64,000 nt of DNA from Nocardia iowensis (GCF_019222765.1 NZ_CP078145.1:5208001-5272000); one strand, 5' to 3'. Positions 1 through 8,806 are shown, numbered from the stretch's first letter. The notes: generated from the sequence alone by a model not told the origin. Numbers and translations: made by a program.

Positions 1-2084
1 TCCAGCAGGAAGGAGCCGAACACCGAGATCATGATGATCGCCGCCGAGGTGACCACACGAGCACCGTGGTGGTAACCCGAGATCATGGCCTCCTTCGGCG
101 ATTTGCCGTGCACGTATTCCTCGCGCATGCGGGTCACCAGGAACACCTGGTAGTCCATGGCGAGCCCGAACACCAACCCGATCAACATGATCGGCAGGAA
201 GCTGATGATCGGTCGCGGATCGGAGATCAGGCCGAAGGCGCCTTCCTGGAAGATCAGTACGGTGGCGCCGAAGGTGGCCGCCATGGAGAGCAGGAAGCCC
301 ATGGCCGCGGTGAGCGGGACCAAAATGGACCGGAACACCAGGATCAACAGCACGAAGGCCGCACCGGCCACGATCGCCAGGTAAGGGACGATCTTGCCGA
401 GCAGGACGTGGTCCATATCGGCGTAGATGGCGGTGGTGCCGGTGATGCCGTACTCGATGCCGTACTGCTCGGTCAGTGCGCCTTCGGCGGCGCGCGCGTC
501 GCGCACCAGGTCCTTGGTGGCCTGATCGTTCGGCCCCGACTTCGGTACACCGTTGAGCATTACGCCCAGCCCGTTCTCGCTGAACTGCGGCGCGGTGACG
601 TAATCCATCTCAGGGAACTCGGCGAGCCGGTCGCGCAGCGCCGTCACCGCGGTTTTGCGCTCACCTTCCGGCACGTTCTCCAGGTCGGCGGCCACGGTCA
701 GGATGCCGTTGCTGCCTTCGCCGAAGCCTGCCGTCCGGATGTCGTAGGCCTGCCGGACGGTGGAGTCGGTCGGGAAGCTGTCCTCACCCGGCAGACCCAA
801 CTGCAGGTTGAGTGCCGGAGTGGCCAGCGCGGCCAGAGCTGCCACGGCGATGACCAGTGCGACCCACGGTCTCTTACCGATCACGCGGGCCACCCGCATG
901 CCGTTGGTGACGGAGGTGTCGTCTTCCGGGTCGTGCCGGGCGACCAGCGGCATCTTCGGCTTGAACAGGAAGCGGCCGAAAACGCCGAGCAGAGCCGGCA
1001 TCAGGGTGATGGCGGTGAGTACGGCGAAGAAGGCCGCGATCGCGCCACCGAGGCCCATGAAGGTCAGGAAGTTCACCCCGACGACGCTCAGCGCACCCAG
1101 GGCGACGATGACGGTGAGACCGGCGAACACCACCGCGGATCCGGCGGTGCCGACGGAAACGCCCGCGGCTTCTTCCGGACTTTCCGCGACATGTAGTTCG
1201 TGCTTGTAGCGGGAGACGATGAACAGTGCGTAGTCGATGGACAGCGCGATACCGATCATCGACGCCAGGAACGTCGTGAAACTCGGGACCTCGACGACCG
1301 AGGTGCCAAGCGAAATCACCAACATGGCGGCACCCAGGCCGACGATGGCGGTGATGATCGGCACGAAGGCTGCCACGATGGCGCCGAAGGCGATCACCAT
1401 GACGATCAATGCCACGCCCATACCGATCATTTCGGCTTGGCCGCTGGGTTGCTCCTGCTCCTGCTCGATGGCCCCGCCGACCTCGACGGTCAATCCCTGT
1501 TCGCGGGCGGGGTCGGCTACGGCGTAAGCGGCGTGCCGCTCTTCGTCGCTGATGTCCATCGACGAGGCGATGTCGAACGGCACCGAGAGCACGGCGACGG
1601 TGGCCGGGGCGTCCTCGCTCAGCACATTGAGCGGCGCGCCGGAGCACACTGCCGGGTCGGCGGCGGTCAGGCAGCCCATCGCCTTGGTCGCGTCGACCGG
1701 GTTCTTCAGCGCCGCGGCGTCCTCTTCGGTGACGAGCTTATGCTTGCCGCCGTCGACCGACAGCGCCTTCAGATCGGCGATCAGTTTGTCGATGGCAGCG
1801 CTGTTCTTCGCGTCGGTCAGCTTCGTACCTTCGGGCGCCTTGATGACGTAGGCACCGCTGACGGCGTCGATGCTGAACCGATCGGACATGCCGGGGAACT
1901 GCTTGTCCAGAATTTCGGTCGCGCGTTCCGACGGTAGCGACGGCATGCTGAACTCGTCGCTCATCGATTTGCTCAGCACACTGCTGGCGATGCCGAGCAC
2001 TCCGAGGAGTACGAGCCACACCGGCAGAACTATCCACTTGCGGCGGAAGGCGAATTTGCCCCACCGATAGAGGTATACGGACAC
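1..2084 (-). CDS. MMPL/RND family lipid exporter (3' end beyond window)
   Basis: The minus-strand reading begins at a GTG (2084-2082) with an AGGAGA ribosome-binding site about 8 nt upstream and stays open to the window edge, so the C-terminus is missing (about 694 codons visible). The N-terminus (SVYLYRWGKFAFRRKW) leads into a first membrane helix, a large extracytoplasmic loop and a cluster of helices containing IGIALSIDYALFIVSRYKHE. That is the MmpL signature with the D-Y pair typical of RND proton relay. A second half repeats the pattern, with GLVFGLAMDYQVFLVTRMRE near the window start. MmpL proteins export lipids, glycolipids or siderophores across the inner membrane; the substrate here cannot be told. 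Two short palindromic arms lie about 105 bp upstream. No partner lipid gene is visible nearby. Confidence 0.93.
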   Translation of the reverse strand, partial: MSVYLYRWGKFAFRRKWIVLPVWLVLLGVLGIASSVLSKSMSDEFSMPSLPSERATEILDKQFPGMSDRFSIDAVSGAYVIKAPEGTKLTDAKNSAAIDKLIADLKALSVDGGKHKLVTEEDAAALKNPVDATKAMGCLTAADPAVCSGAPLNVLSEDAPATVAVLSVPFDIASSMDISDEERHAAYAVADPAREQGLTVEVGGAIEQEQEQPSGQAEMIGMGVALIVMVIAFGAIVAAFVPIITAIVGLGAAMLVISLGTSVVEVPSFTTFLASMIGIALSIDYALFIVSRYKHELHVAESPEEAAGVSVGTAGSAVVFAGLTVIVALGALSVVGVNFLTFMGLGGAIAAFFAVLTAITLMPALLGVFGRFLFKPKMPLVARHDPEDDTSVTNGMRVARVIGKRPWVALVIAVAALAALATPALNLQLGLPGEDSFPTDSTVRQAYDIRTAGFGEGSNGILTVAADLENVPEGERKTAVTALRDRLAEFPEMDYVTAPQFSENGLGVMLNGVPKSGPNDQATKDLVRDARAAEGALTEQYGIEYGITGTTAIYADMDHVLLGKIVPYLAIVAGAAFVLLILVFRSILVPLTAAMGFLLSMAATFGATVLIFQEGAFGLISDPRPIISFLPIMLIGLVFGLAMDYQVFLVTRMREEYVHGKSPKEAMISGYHHGARVVTSAAIIMISVFGSFLL

Positions 2085-2189
2085 GAATGAGTTCTCCTGG
2101 AGGTAACCGGGTTGTGCTGAGTTCAGGGCCCGTATACAGCACCTTCGCGGCCCGCTGTGCATGCGAACAGCTCCCCCGCCAGCCTCTAT

Positions 2190-2206
2190 CTACCTACGCA
2201 CGGTAG
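2190..2206. promoter_or_regulatory. Small inverted repeat upstream of the MmpL gene
   Basis: CTACC (2190-2194) and GGTAG (2202-2206) form short arms around a 7-nt spacer, upstream of the MmpL start at 2084. TetR-type repressors often control MmpL genes from such sites. The arms are short, so this is only a candidate operator. Confidence 0.25.
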
Positions 2207-2553
2207 GGGTGATGATCGATAGCAAGCCGTAAGCGGAGGAGTAACCTCTAGTCGCGAGAGCCTACCGCACGCTCCGACAACACCGCCCTCGGCTCCAGCA
2301 GGCTCACGGCCTGAAACTGGAGCCATTGCCCGATCCTGAGCGCGCTACCGATTCGCCAGCAGCGGACACGGCACCGTGCCTGCGCACCCTCGCGTGCACA
2401 AACCCGTTGAGCCGGAGGGAGATTCGGTGTCACCGAGCGGCGTGTGCAATGTCTTGGCCCACAGAGCCGACGGCGGCGTTCAGCTCGGAAACCTGTGCTG
2501 TGAGGTACTTCGTTCGGGTCACCAGCTGATTCCCGGTACGTCAAGATGACCGA
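2207..2553. other. Gap without a convincing gene
   Basis: This stretch separates the MmpL gene from the next plus-strand gene. Short open frames exist on both strands, but none has a good ribosome-binding site, a recognisable domain or a convincing codon pattern. An in-frame TGA at 2527-2529 blocks any longer N-terminus for the following gene. Confidence 0.4.
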
Positions 2554-3297
2554 GTGTTGCAGGAGTTCCAGGACCTCGGTATCAATCTTCTTGCCGCATC
2601 GATCTCGTTCGGGGCGGGGCTTTCCGCCACTGAGCTGCGGCGACGGTGGCGTTCGCGCAGCAGCCGAGCGTTCTGGAAACCGTTCGCAGATGGAGAGTTT
2701 CGAGTCGTCACCCCGGTACACCGGCACGACGATCTGACGATCGACAAATCCGAATGGTTGGGCCAGAACGATCTGGCCGCGCTCCTCACCCTTCAGGGCG
2801 CAGCCGGAAGCTTGCGCATTCCGGCACAGTCCATTCGTCCGGCGAGTCGATTGAACGACGAGGATTGGCGCAGCAATCTGATCCTGATCGGCGGGCCGTC
2901 GACGAATACCGTGACCGGGGCGGCTCTCGAACGACTGCGTGTCGGCGTGGGTTTCGGCAGTCTCGGCGAGCCTCTGTCGGGCCGTCCAGAGGTCCACGAC
3001 CGGCAGACCGGTCGGACGTGGTCGTTGGCAAATACCCCGGCGGGCAATACAGTCCGGACCGACCACGGCATCGTGGTCCGCGCCGCCAGCCCCTTCAACT
3101 CCCAGAAAACCGTCCTGGTTATCGCCGGTGCCACCTCATACGGCACCGCTGGTGCCGCCCGGTTGTGCGAGAGTTCGACATTCCTCGATCATCCAGCCGT
3201 TCGATCCGGCGACCCGTTCGAAGCAGTTTGCTCGGTGGATATAGCCGGTGGTGCTCCCCGAGAGGTCCAGGTGATGCTGGTCCGACCACTGAGCTGA
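2554..3297 (+). CDS. Uncharacterised protein with S-layer-C-like domain
   Basis: About 247 residues. The start is taken at GTG 2554 because a TGA at 2527 closes the frame and no ATG lies between; the first residues (VLQEFQDLGINLLAASISFG) run straight into a weakly hydrophobic helix, so the N-terminus may be truncated. The C-terminal half carries NLILIGGPSTNTVTG (about residues 108-122), then HGIVVRAASPF and VLVIAGATSYGTAGAARL. This GGPxxN ... GI ... AGxxxxGTxxA pattern recurs in uncharacterised bacterial and archaeal proteins and recalls the C-terminal domain of archaeal S-layer proteins. No enzymatic function can be assigned. The gene stands alone between two minus-strand genes. Confidence 0.6.
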   Translation: MLQEFQDLGINLLAASISFGAGLSATELRRRWRSRSSRAFWKPFADGEFRVVTPVHRHDDLTIDKSEWLGQNDLAALLTLQGAAGSLRIPAQSIRPASRLNDEDWRSNLILIGGPSTNTVTGAALERLRVGVGFGSLGEPLSGRPEVHDRQTGRTWSLANTPAGNTVRTDHGIVVRAASPFNSQKTVLVIAGATSYGTAGAARLCESSTFLDHPAVRSGDPFEAVCSVDIAGGAPREVQVMLVRPLS

Positions 3298-3374
3298 GTC
3301 TCGAACTTTCGGCTCGCCGCGCCCGCCGCCGCCGCTGCGAACTAAACGACCACACCTTCGTTCCGACGGACTGT

Positions 3375-4322
3375 TCATTGCCGCTCGTCGCGACGGGCGT
3401 CCTTCAGCTGCTGAATTTCACGTTGTAGCGCTTGCCGGGCTTCTGCGGTGAAACGTCGCATTCCCATTTCGAGAACTGCCCGCGCTTGCGCCTCCGTGAA
3501 GCCGAACTGCGCGCTCAAGCTCTCGATGGCGTCCCGTTCGGATGATGCGTCAGCGACGAGCTCGACGAAATCACCGCGCCGATCGATAGCGGTGATCATG
3601 GCCGTCAGCACCGAGATCCGCTCGTCGGTGCGGTCCCTCAGCTCCTGCTCGTCACGTTGTAGCGCCTGCCGCGCCTCTGCGGTGAAACGTCGCATTCCCA
3701 TTTCGAGAACTGCCCGCGCTTGCGCCTCGGTGAAACCGAACTGCGCGCTCAAGCTCTCGATGGCGTCCCGTTCGGATGATGCGTCAGCGACGAGCTCGAC
3801 CAAATCACCGCGCCGATCGATAGCGGTCATCATGGCCGTCAGCACCGAGATCCGTTCCGTCACTGCGACGTCCGACCCCTCGGCCGCGAAGCCGGACAAC
3901 TGCTGGATGACCTGCTGGCGCACCCGGTTCAGGTCGGCGCCCAGCTTCACGAGCACCTGCGCGGCAACCCCGTCGCCCTCGCGGATGGTACCGAGCAGAA
4001 TGTGCTCGGTGCCGATGTAATTGTGGCCGAGTTGCAATGCTTCGCGCAGACTCAGCTCCAAGACTTTTTTGGCCCGCGGAGTGAACGGGATGTATCCGGA
4101 CGGAGCCTGCCCGCCTTCGCCGATGATCTCCTCCACCTGGCTGCGCACGCCCTCCAGCGAAATGCCGAGCGATTCCAGCGTCTTGGCCGCGACACCCTCA
4201 CCCTCATGGATCAGCCCCAGCAGGATGTGCTCGGTGCCGATGTAGTTGTGGTTGAGCATCCGGGCCTCTTCCTGAGCCAGGACAACGACGCGCCTCGCGC
4301 GGTCGGTAAACTTCTCGAACAT
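3375..4322 (-). CDS. Clp N-domain protein with duplicated GyrA-like tail
   Basis: About 315 residues. Residues 1-145 match the N-terminal double Clp repeat of ClpC ([20 protein letters not shown] at the start, [11 protein letters not shown] present twice), the module that binds adaptors and substrates. No AAA+ domain follows. Instead there are two near-identical 78-residue units ([15 protein letters not shown] ... [20 protein letters not shown]) that resemble the coiled-coil region of GyrA and ParC, where the corresponding text is L..ALD..DEV...I ... QAxAILDMxLRRL. The start was chosen at ATG 4322 because ClpC proteins begin MFE(R/K)F; GTG 4340 is an alternative and has a good GGGAGG site 7 nt upstream. 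Without ATPase motors it may act as an adaptor, decoy or regulator of Clp or gyrase (inference). Confidence 0.85.
   Translation of the reverse strand: MFEKFTDRARRVVVLAQEEARMLNHNYIGTEHILLGLIHEGEGVAAKTLESLGISLEGVRSQVEEIIGEGGQAPSGYIPFTPRAKKVLELSLREALQLGHNYIGTEHILLGTIREGDGVAAQVLVKLGADLNRVRQQVIQQLSGFAAEGSDVAVTERISVLTAMMTAIDRRGDLVELVADASSERDAIESLSAQFGFTEAQARAVLEMGMRRFTAEARQALQRDEQELRDRTDERISVLTAMITAIDRRGDFVELVADASSERDAIESLSAQFGFTEAQARAVLEMGMRRFTAEARQALQREIQQLKDARRDERQ
3419..3620 (-). repeat. Tandem repeat, copy 2 of GyrA-like unit
   Basis: About 202 bp, near-identical to 3653-3854 with an offset of exactly 234 bp (78 codons); I count about seven mismatches. It encodes the C-terminal copy of the GyrA-like unit in the Clp-N protein. 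Identity at wobble positions implies a recent in-frame duplication or gene conversion. Confidence 0.9.
3653..3854 (-). repeat. Tandem repeat, copy 1 of GyrA-like unit
   Basis: Partner of the repeat at 3419-3620. The short sequence between the two copies encodes a charged linker ([11 protein letters not shown]). The repeat is inside one reading frame and is not a mobile element or a CRISPR array. Confidence 0.9.
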
Positions 4323-4751
4323 CGCTCTCCCATCGGCCACGCGAAGACCTCCCGCTTGGCGGCCCGAGGCCCTTCATAACGATCCCACAGGCATTCGTCA
4401 TACCCCGACAAAACGCGCTATGTCCGGGGAATTTCGGTGCCCTACTTCAACTTTCGACTTAGTCGAGAGTCACGACGCACGACCAAGGCCCGACTGGCGC
4501 GCGCCTAGGGCCGGACTGCTCGACGACCCTCCGGCCGGCGAACACGCAGTATCTCAACCGTGTACGTAGCCGCGGGGGTCCCGACCGGCCATGGCCTGAA
4601 GGGGTTCTGCCGATAATCCACTGAGGCTGTGCGATGTATGCCTGCGTGGACTGCCATACCCCGGAAGCCACGGTCCTGCTGTTCGAACCGCTGCGTAACG
4701 TGTTGGTCGCCAACGCGATTCATCCCATGCAGGCGAGGGCAGGACTGTGGG

Positions 4752-5054
4752 ATGGACGAGCTTCGACTATGGCAGCTGTGGTGCTCATGGCGGCGGTGGC
4801 ACCTGTGGTGGCTGACGCTGCGAGGCAGGCTCAAACTGGTGCGGCCGACGCTCGGTGCGGCCACGGCATTGGCAATGATCGTCAGCGCGATATTGCTGTT
4901 CAAGCACATCGGGTACGACGAGCAAGGCGAATCTGGACAGAGGCCGTTACGGGGGCCCTGTATGTCAGTCTACGTAGTGTCTCCGAACTGTGGTGCCGTT
5001 GCTCCTGAACTAACAACAAGCACTCTTGTCCTGTGCCAGTGCACTGAGCCCTAA
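4752..5054 (+). CDS. Possible small single-pass membrane protein
   Basis: About 100 residues from ATG 4752, with an AGGA about 9 nt upstream. A Trp/Arg-rich N-terminus (MDELRLWQLWCSWRRWHLWW) precedes one credible membrane helix (LGAATALAMIVSAILLF, about residues 37-53). The C-terminal half has no recognisable domain, and its codon usage weakens towards the end. It lies in an otherwise gene-poor 890-bp gap. No family is recognised, and it could be a chance frame. Confidence 0.3.
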   Translation: MDELRLWQLWCSWRRWHLWWLTLRGRLKLVRPTLGAATALAMIVSAILLFKHIGYDEQGESGQRPLRGPCMSVYVVSPNCGAVAPELTTSTLVLCQCTEP

Positions 5055-5115
5055 CCCTCGAGGGGGCCCATTGATGAAGTTCACGGGTAAGGCCGTCGCG
5101 CGCTTACCTAGAGTC

Positions 5116-5164
5116 GGCGGGCCACGCCGTCTGAACGAACGCGCGGAAACGCGGCTGGCCCGCC
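5116..5164 (-). terminator. Stem-loop downstream of the SRPBCC gene
   Basis: GGCGGGCCA (5116-5124) pairs with TGGCCCGCC (5156-5164) around a 31-nt loop, just past the end of the minus-strand SRPBCC gene. There is no T-tract and the loop is long, so it is a candidate structure only. A 43-codon frame with a GAGGGGG site (ATG 5074) overlaps it and is not supported. Confidence 0.3.
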
Positions 5165-5212
5165 GTCCGGGACGGGCCAGCTGGCAATGGCCGTCCGCCG
5201 ACTAGCCGCAAA

Positions 5213-5656
5213 TCAGTGGTGGATCACCTCCCCAAGTCGCGGCAGGACGAGACGTTTCCAATTTCGCTCCATGGCATTGCGGACCATCTTCTGTCGACGG
5301 TCTTCAATGTCGAAACCTGTCTGCGTCAACAGAAGTCGTGTACCACGGCCCTGCGGCCGCATCGTCCAGTCGACGATCCACCGCGCCGGATGCTCCGGCT
5401 GCGGGTACATCGCACTGTAGGTCAATTGCTTACACGGTTCGGCCGTCAACACTTCGCAGGCGATCTCACTGATCGGCAAGGCCGGGATGGTGAATCGGAA
5501 GCGAGCACCGCCCGAGGCGGCGAACCCGTCCGGTCGAAACAGCCACCGCGCCAATAGATCCGGTTCGGTCAACGCGCGCCACACGACGTCCGGTGGTTGG
5601 GAGAAGAAGCTGCCCAGCTCGACGGCGGCAGGATTCAGCTGTGGATCAGCAATCAC
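5213..5656 (-). CDS. SRPBCC / AHSA1-like domain protein
   Basis: 147 residues, the usual size for a single SRPBCC (START-like, AHSA1-type) domain. The diagnostic N-terminal strand-helix reads PPDVVWRALTEPDLLARWLF, and the C-terminal long helix ends in WKRLVLPRLGEVIHH. Such proteins bind hydrophobic ligands or chaperone clients in a deep pocket; the ligand here is unknown. The GTG start (5656) overlaps the TGA of a short upstream relic that encodes an almost identical C-terminus, which suggests that a tandem duplicate was lost. acpM lies 49 bp upstream on the same strand, so the two may be co-transcribed. Confidence 0.8.
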   Translation of the reverse strand: MIADPQLNPAAVELGSFFSQPPDVVWRALTEPDLLARWLFRPDGFAASGGARFRFTIPALPISEIACEVLTAEPCKQLTYSAMYPQPEHPARWIVDWTMRPQGRGTRLLLTQTGFDIEDRRQKMVRNAMERNWKRLVLPRLGEVIHH

Positions 5657-5685
5657 CGATGCACCACCTCGCCAAGGCGCTGCGG
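5653..5685 (-). pseudogene. 3' relic of a duplicated SRPBCC gene
   Basis: Read on the minus strand this segment encodes PQRLGEVVHR followed by TGA, matching the PRLGEVIHH-stop end of the intact SRPBCC gene that begins inside its stop codon. It lies between acpM and that gene. The best explanation is a tandem pair in which the first copy was deleted down to its last ten codons. Confidence 0.55.
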
Positions 5686-5705
5686 ACCGCTGAGCGGACT
5701 TGAAT

Positions 5706-6011
5706 TCAATTCGCTTGGCCTTCCTTGAATTTCGCCTCCATCTCCGCGGCGAGCTGCGGCTGCTCGGCCTCCATCTTCTGGACGTAGGCGACTGCGTCGC
5801 CGACGGTTCTCAGGCTCGCCAGGTCCTCGTCCGGGATCTTCGCGCCGTACTTGTCCTCCAGCTGCACGGCGATCTCCACCAGGGACAACGAGTCGATGTC
5901 CAGATCTTCGATGAAGCACTTCTCGGCCGTCACCTCGGAAGCCTCGATTCCGGTTACTTCCTCGACGATCTCCGCAATGCCGGCGACGATTTCTTCCTGC
6001 GTGGTAGCCAC
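5706..6011 (-). CDS. acpM: Meromycolate-type acyl carrier protein
   Basis: 101 residues, acidic. The N-terminus (TTQEEIVAGIAEIVEEVTGI) and the centre (EDLDIDSLSLVEIAVQLEDK) match mycobacterial AcpM; the serine of DSL carries the phosphopantetheine arm. AcpM shuttles growing acyl chains in the FAS-II system that extends meromycolic acids, in the cytoplasm. The tail is shorter than the roughly 115 residues of the M. tuberculosis protein. The GTG start at 6011 has a GAGGAGG site 7 nt upstream; an ATG closer to that site is out of frame. The usual partners (kasA, kasB, fabD) are absent here, so this copy is separated from a FAS-II operon. Confidence 0.9.
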   Translation of the reverse strand: MATTQEEIVAGIAEIVEEVTGIEASEVTAEKCFIEDLDIDSLSLVEIAVQLEDKYGAKIPDEDLASLRTVGDAVAYVQKMEAEQPQLAAEMEAKFKEGQAN

Positions 6012-6118
6012 GAGCCATCCTCCTCGGTGTAATCACTTCTCCCAGTACGCCACTCGCCTTCCACCACGGCACTGGTTCCTCCGTGTGGGTTCGAACGGCA
6101 GTGCCAGTACGCTAAGAG

Positions 6119-6134
6119 CTCCACCGGGGTGGAG
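6119..6134. promoter_or_regulatory. Palindrome between acpM and the MerR gene
   Basis: CTCCACC-GG-GGTGGAG is a perfect 7-bp inverted repeat that ends 12 bp before the MerR-family start codon, in the divergent gap with acpM. Location and symmetry suit an autoregulatory MerR site. It may also influence acpM, whose start is about 108 bp away. Confidence 0.5.
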
Positions 6135-6146
6135 GTTCAATAGGTT

Positions 6147-7109
6147 GTGACAGACGACACACGCACCGGCGCGCTGGTGAGCATCGGGGAATTGGCGCGC
6201 ACCACCGGTCTTGCGGTGCGAACGATCCGGTTCTACTGCGACGAGGGCATTCTGGAATCCCGCCGCAGCGCGGGCGGACATCGGATGTTCGATTTTGCCA
6301 GTGCCACCGAACGATTGCTGCTGGTCCGGCGGTTGCGCGCGCTCGGTCTCGGGCTGGGTGCTATCACCGAGGTGCTGCACGGGGCGCAGTCGATCGCCGA
6401 GGCCGTCGCTGCCGAAAGCGCGCGACTCGATATCGAATTCAGGACTTTGGCGTGGCGGCGGGCGTCACTGCGGGCGGTCGAGTCGGCTGCGCCGACGCAG
6501 CGGGCCGAGCGACTCGCGTTGCTGGCCGCCGCACAAGATGGTGGTGCAGCACACGATTGCCTACTCCGGTTCTGGCGGCGAATCCTCGCACCGATACCTC
6601 GGTATGACGTTGACATCTACGTGGGCTGGAATGTCCCGGAGCCACCCATTGACCCGTCCGTCGACGAGGTCGTCGCCTATGCCGAGTTGGCCGCTCTGGT
6701 CGCCGACCCGGAAATGAACCGCGCTGTGCGAAAGCAACTCTGGCGGAGTCAGCCGGAGCTGATCCGGGACCCGCGCGGACTGTACATGGACGTGGGCAAC
6801 GTGATGACGGACGTGGTATTCCACGTATCGGCAGGCGTGCGCCCGCACAGCGGCAGCGAACTCGATCGCTTCGTCAACGCCCATGCCAGCGCGCGAGGGG
6901 AACGCGATTCTCCGCGTTTCCGCGAGCAATTGCTGACCGACGCAACCGACGGCGACCACCGAATTCATCGTTACTGGGCTCTGACAGGACAGTTCCTCGG
7001 AACTCGTGTCACCGTGGGGCAAGCCCACAACTGGGTGTACGACGCGCTGGCCCGCTCCACCGGCGCACCAGCAGCGTTCCCGCCTTACGGTTCACCACGT
7101 TACGGTTGA
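6147..7109 (+). CDS. MerR-family transcriptional regulator, long C-terminal domain
   Basis: 320 residues. An N-terminal winged-helix DNA-binding domain (SIGELARTTGLAVRTIRFYC, then GILESRRSAGGHRMFD, residues about 12-50) is followed by the MerR dimerisation helix (LRALGLGLGAITEVLHG). A roughly 200-residue C-terminal region of unknown fold (WRRILAPIPRYDVDIY and beyond) is much longer than in metal-sensing MerR proteins and is probably a ligand-binding or dimerising domain. The GTG start follows a palindrome that is a likely operator. Divergent from acpM; an EF-hand gene lies about 120 bp downstream on the same strand. Confidence 0.85.
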   Translation: MTDDTRTGALVSIGELARTTGLAVRTIRFYCDEGILESRRSAGGHRMFDFASATERLLLVRRLRALGLGLGAITEVLHGAQSIAEAVAAESARLDIEFRTLAWRRASLRAVESAAPTQRAERLALLAAAQDGGAAHDCLLRFWRRILAPIPRYDVDIYVGWNVPEPPIDPSVDEVVAYAELAALVADPEMNRAVRKQLWRSQPELIRDPRGLYMDVGNVMTDVVFHVSAGVRPHSGSELDRFVNAHASARGERDSPRFREQLLTDATDGDHRIHRYWALTGQFLGTRVTVGQAHNWVYDALARSTGAPAAFPPYGSPRYG

Positions 7110-7227
7110 GGCCGGGCATCGGGATTCGCGGCGTGGCGGGGTCGGGATCAGCGGAGGGTTCCGCTGGTGGCGAGCGGATGCGGTGCCCGGCGATGGCACG
7201 ATCGGGTTCGAGTGAATGGGACATGCG

Positions 7228-7788
7228 ATGGAGATCAGCGAGTTCTTGACGCGCAAGCTGGAGCGACGCTTCGAGACATTCGATTTCGACGGAGACGGCC
7301 GAATCGCGCGTAGCGATTTCGAGAGCTCGGCGCGCGCGGTGGCCGCGGAGTTCGGCCACGAACCGGATTCGCCTGCCGCGCAACGGTTACTACACCTGAG
7401 CGTGCAGCTGTGGGGGCGCCTGGCATCGGCGGGCGATGTGAACATCGACCGATCGGTCGATCTATCCGAGTACAAGGAGGCTTTCGCGGAGGGTCTGCTG
7501 GTGACCGAGGAATCATTCGAACAGGGCTATCGGCCGTTCCTCGAAGCAATCATGGCGATCGCCGACGTTGACAGCGACGGCAAACTGAACGCCGAGGAGT
7601 ACGTCCGCTGGACGGGGGCACTCATGCACCTGCCTGCCGACGATGCCCGCGAAATCCACCGCAGGCTCGACACCGACGGCGACGGCTTCGTCACCACTAA
7701 CGATCTGCTCCAAGCCATCCACGACTACTACTTCGACGAGAATCCGGAAGGTGTCGGCAGCTGGCTGCTCGGCAAGCTACCCGGCTGA
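7228..7788 (+). CDS. EF-hand calcium-binding protein
   Basis: About 186 residues with three canonical EF-hand loops: DFDGDGRIARSDF near residue 19, DVDSDGKLNAEEY near residue 113 and DTDGDGFVTTNDL near residue 147. A degenerate fourth site lies around the NIDRSVDLSEYKE segment. Size and spacing match bacterial calerythrin/CalD-type Ca2+ sensors or buffers, which are cytosolic. The start was taken at ATG 7228, with GGGA 6 nt upstream; ATG 7216 would add four residues. It is probably expressed with, or just downstream of, the MerR gene. It converges with a DUF2071 gene, with only 13 bp between the two stops. Confidence 0.9.
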   Translation: MEISEFLTRKLERRFETFDFDGDGRIARSDFESSARAVAAEFGHEPDSPAAQRLLHLSVQLWGRLASAGDVNIDRSVDLSEYKEAFAEGLLVTEESFEQGYRPFLEAIMAIADVDSDGKLNAEEYVRWTGALMHLPADDAREIHRRLDTDGDGFVTTNDLLQAIHDYYFDENPEGVGSWLLGKLPG

Positions 7789-7801
7789 CGCAAATTCAGG
7801 A

Positions 7802-8533
7802 TCAGGCCATAGCCGGTATCTGCATCGGTGCGGTGACGTTCCATGTGGCCGGGACATCACGCATGAGCAGCGTGCAGTCGAGAGTTGCGCTGCCGCGCGG
7901 GAACCGGGTCCGGTCGTCGAAGAAGGTCGACCGGACAGTATGCGTGTGCGCCGGGTGCACCTGCCATTTGTCCGTGTTCAACTCGAGGCCGTCGAGGCGC
8001 CTGCCATCCCGGCTGGCGGAGAAACCGGTAGAACCGTGGCGGAAGAAGTCCGAGGCCGCGGCCAGATCGGGAAACACTGTGCTGCCCTCGAACTCGTCGA
8101 CCGCGCGTACATCCACACTGACCTGGGTCGAATTGTCCCTACTCGTGTAGGCGACGTGCAGATCGTGCCGGCTCTCCTCGACGTCGAAGCGGGCAAAGCT
8201 GTGCATACCTGGGAACAGGCGCCCGCCGAGCAGCACATTCAATGGTGATCCGCTGTCCCGGCGCGGAATGTAGACACCACTCTCGACTCCCTCCGGGCCG
8301 TCCCACTCGACAGCAATTCGATGCGCGGCATTCTCGCTGCGCACGCCGACGGAGCTGGGCAGCCCGACCGGACGTACCTGACCGAGTCGAATGAGACAGA
8401 TCCCCGCGACCGCCCAGTCGCCGACCAGATGCGGTCGCAGTGGCGCCGGTAGCAGGTTTGCCGCAACGTCGGGTTCGACGCGGTAATTGACCAATAGACG
8501 TCTCTCGATGACACTCGAAATTTGCGGCATCAT
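7802..8533 (-). CDS. DUF2071 (YqjF-like) family protein
   Basis: 243 residues. It has family features such as ERRLLVNYRVEPDVAANLLP near the N-terminus and GVYIPRRDSGSPLNVLLGGRLFPG in the middle. DUF2071 proteins are cytoplasmic, have an acetoacetate-decarboxylase-like fold and are mostly uncharacterised. The start is taken at ATG 8533 (a second ATG follows immediately), with AGGAGAGG 9 nt upstream; an upstream GTG at 8566 would put that site inside the gene. It stands alone and converges with the EF-hand gene. Confidence 0.8.
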   Translation of the reverse strand: MMPQISSVIERRLLVNYRVEPDVAANLLPAPLRPHLVGDWAVAGICLIRLGQVRPVGLPSSVGVRSENAAHRIAVEWDGPEGVESGVYIPRRDSGSPLNVLLGGRLFPGMHSFARFDVEESRHDLHVAYTSRDNSTQVSVDVRAVDEFEGSTVFPDLAAASDFFRHGSTGFSASRDGRRLDGLELNTDKWQVHPAHTHTVRSTFFDDRTRFPRGSATLDCTLLMRDVPATWNVTAPMQIPAMA

Positions 8534-8806
8534 GTAACGGATCCTCTCCTCTGGAGTCGGCTTCACCGCTGTTGCGGCGATACCGGCCCCTCCGGATTCG
8601 ACGCTACACGGAATCGCCTGGCACTCAGTGCTGGCCGTTCCTCCACCCGATCGTAAGAAGCCGACGCCGGTCAGGTCCTGTTCCAGATCCGCTGGCCCCC
8701 ACCAAATCTGGCGGGCGCATCCCGCCTCGGCGGGCGGTCGAAAACACGTGGCGGCGAGTCATTTCGGCATTTTCCAGCCGGTCCGGCCCGGCCGAGCGTG
8801 CCGAAT

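Noticed and set aside
66..1937. Plus-strand frames opposite the MmpL gene
   Set aside because: They are antisense to clear MmpL text and have biased, non-protein-like composition.
3419..3854. CRISPR or mobile-element explanation for the tandem repeat
   Set aside because: There are only two copies, in frame inside one gene, and no spacers or inverted ends. It is a domain duplication.
5074..5205. 43-codon frame with a GAGGGGG site
   Set aside because: Very basic, no homology signal, and overlaps a candidate hairpin. Chance frame is more likely.
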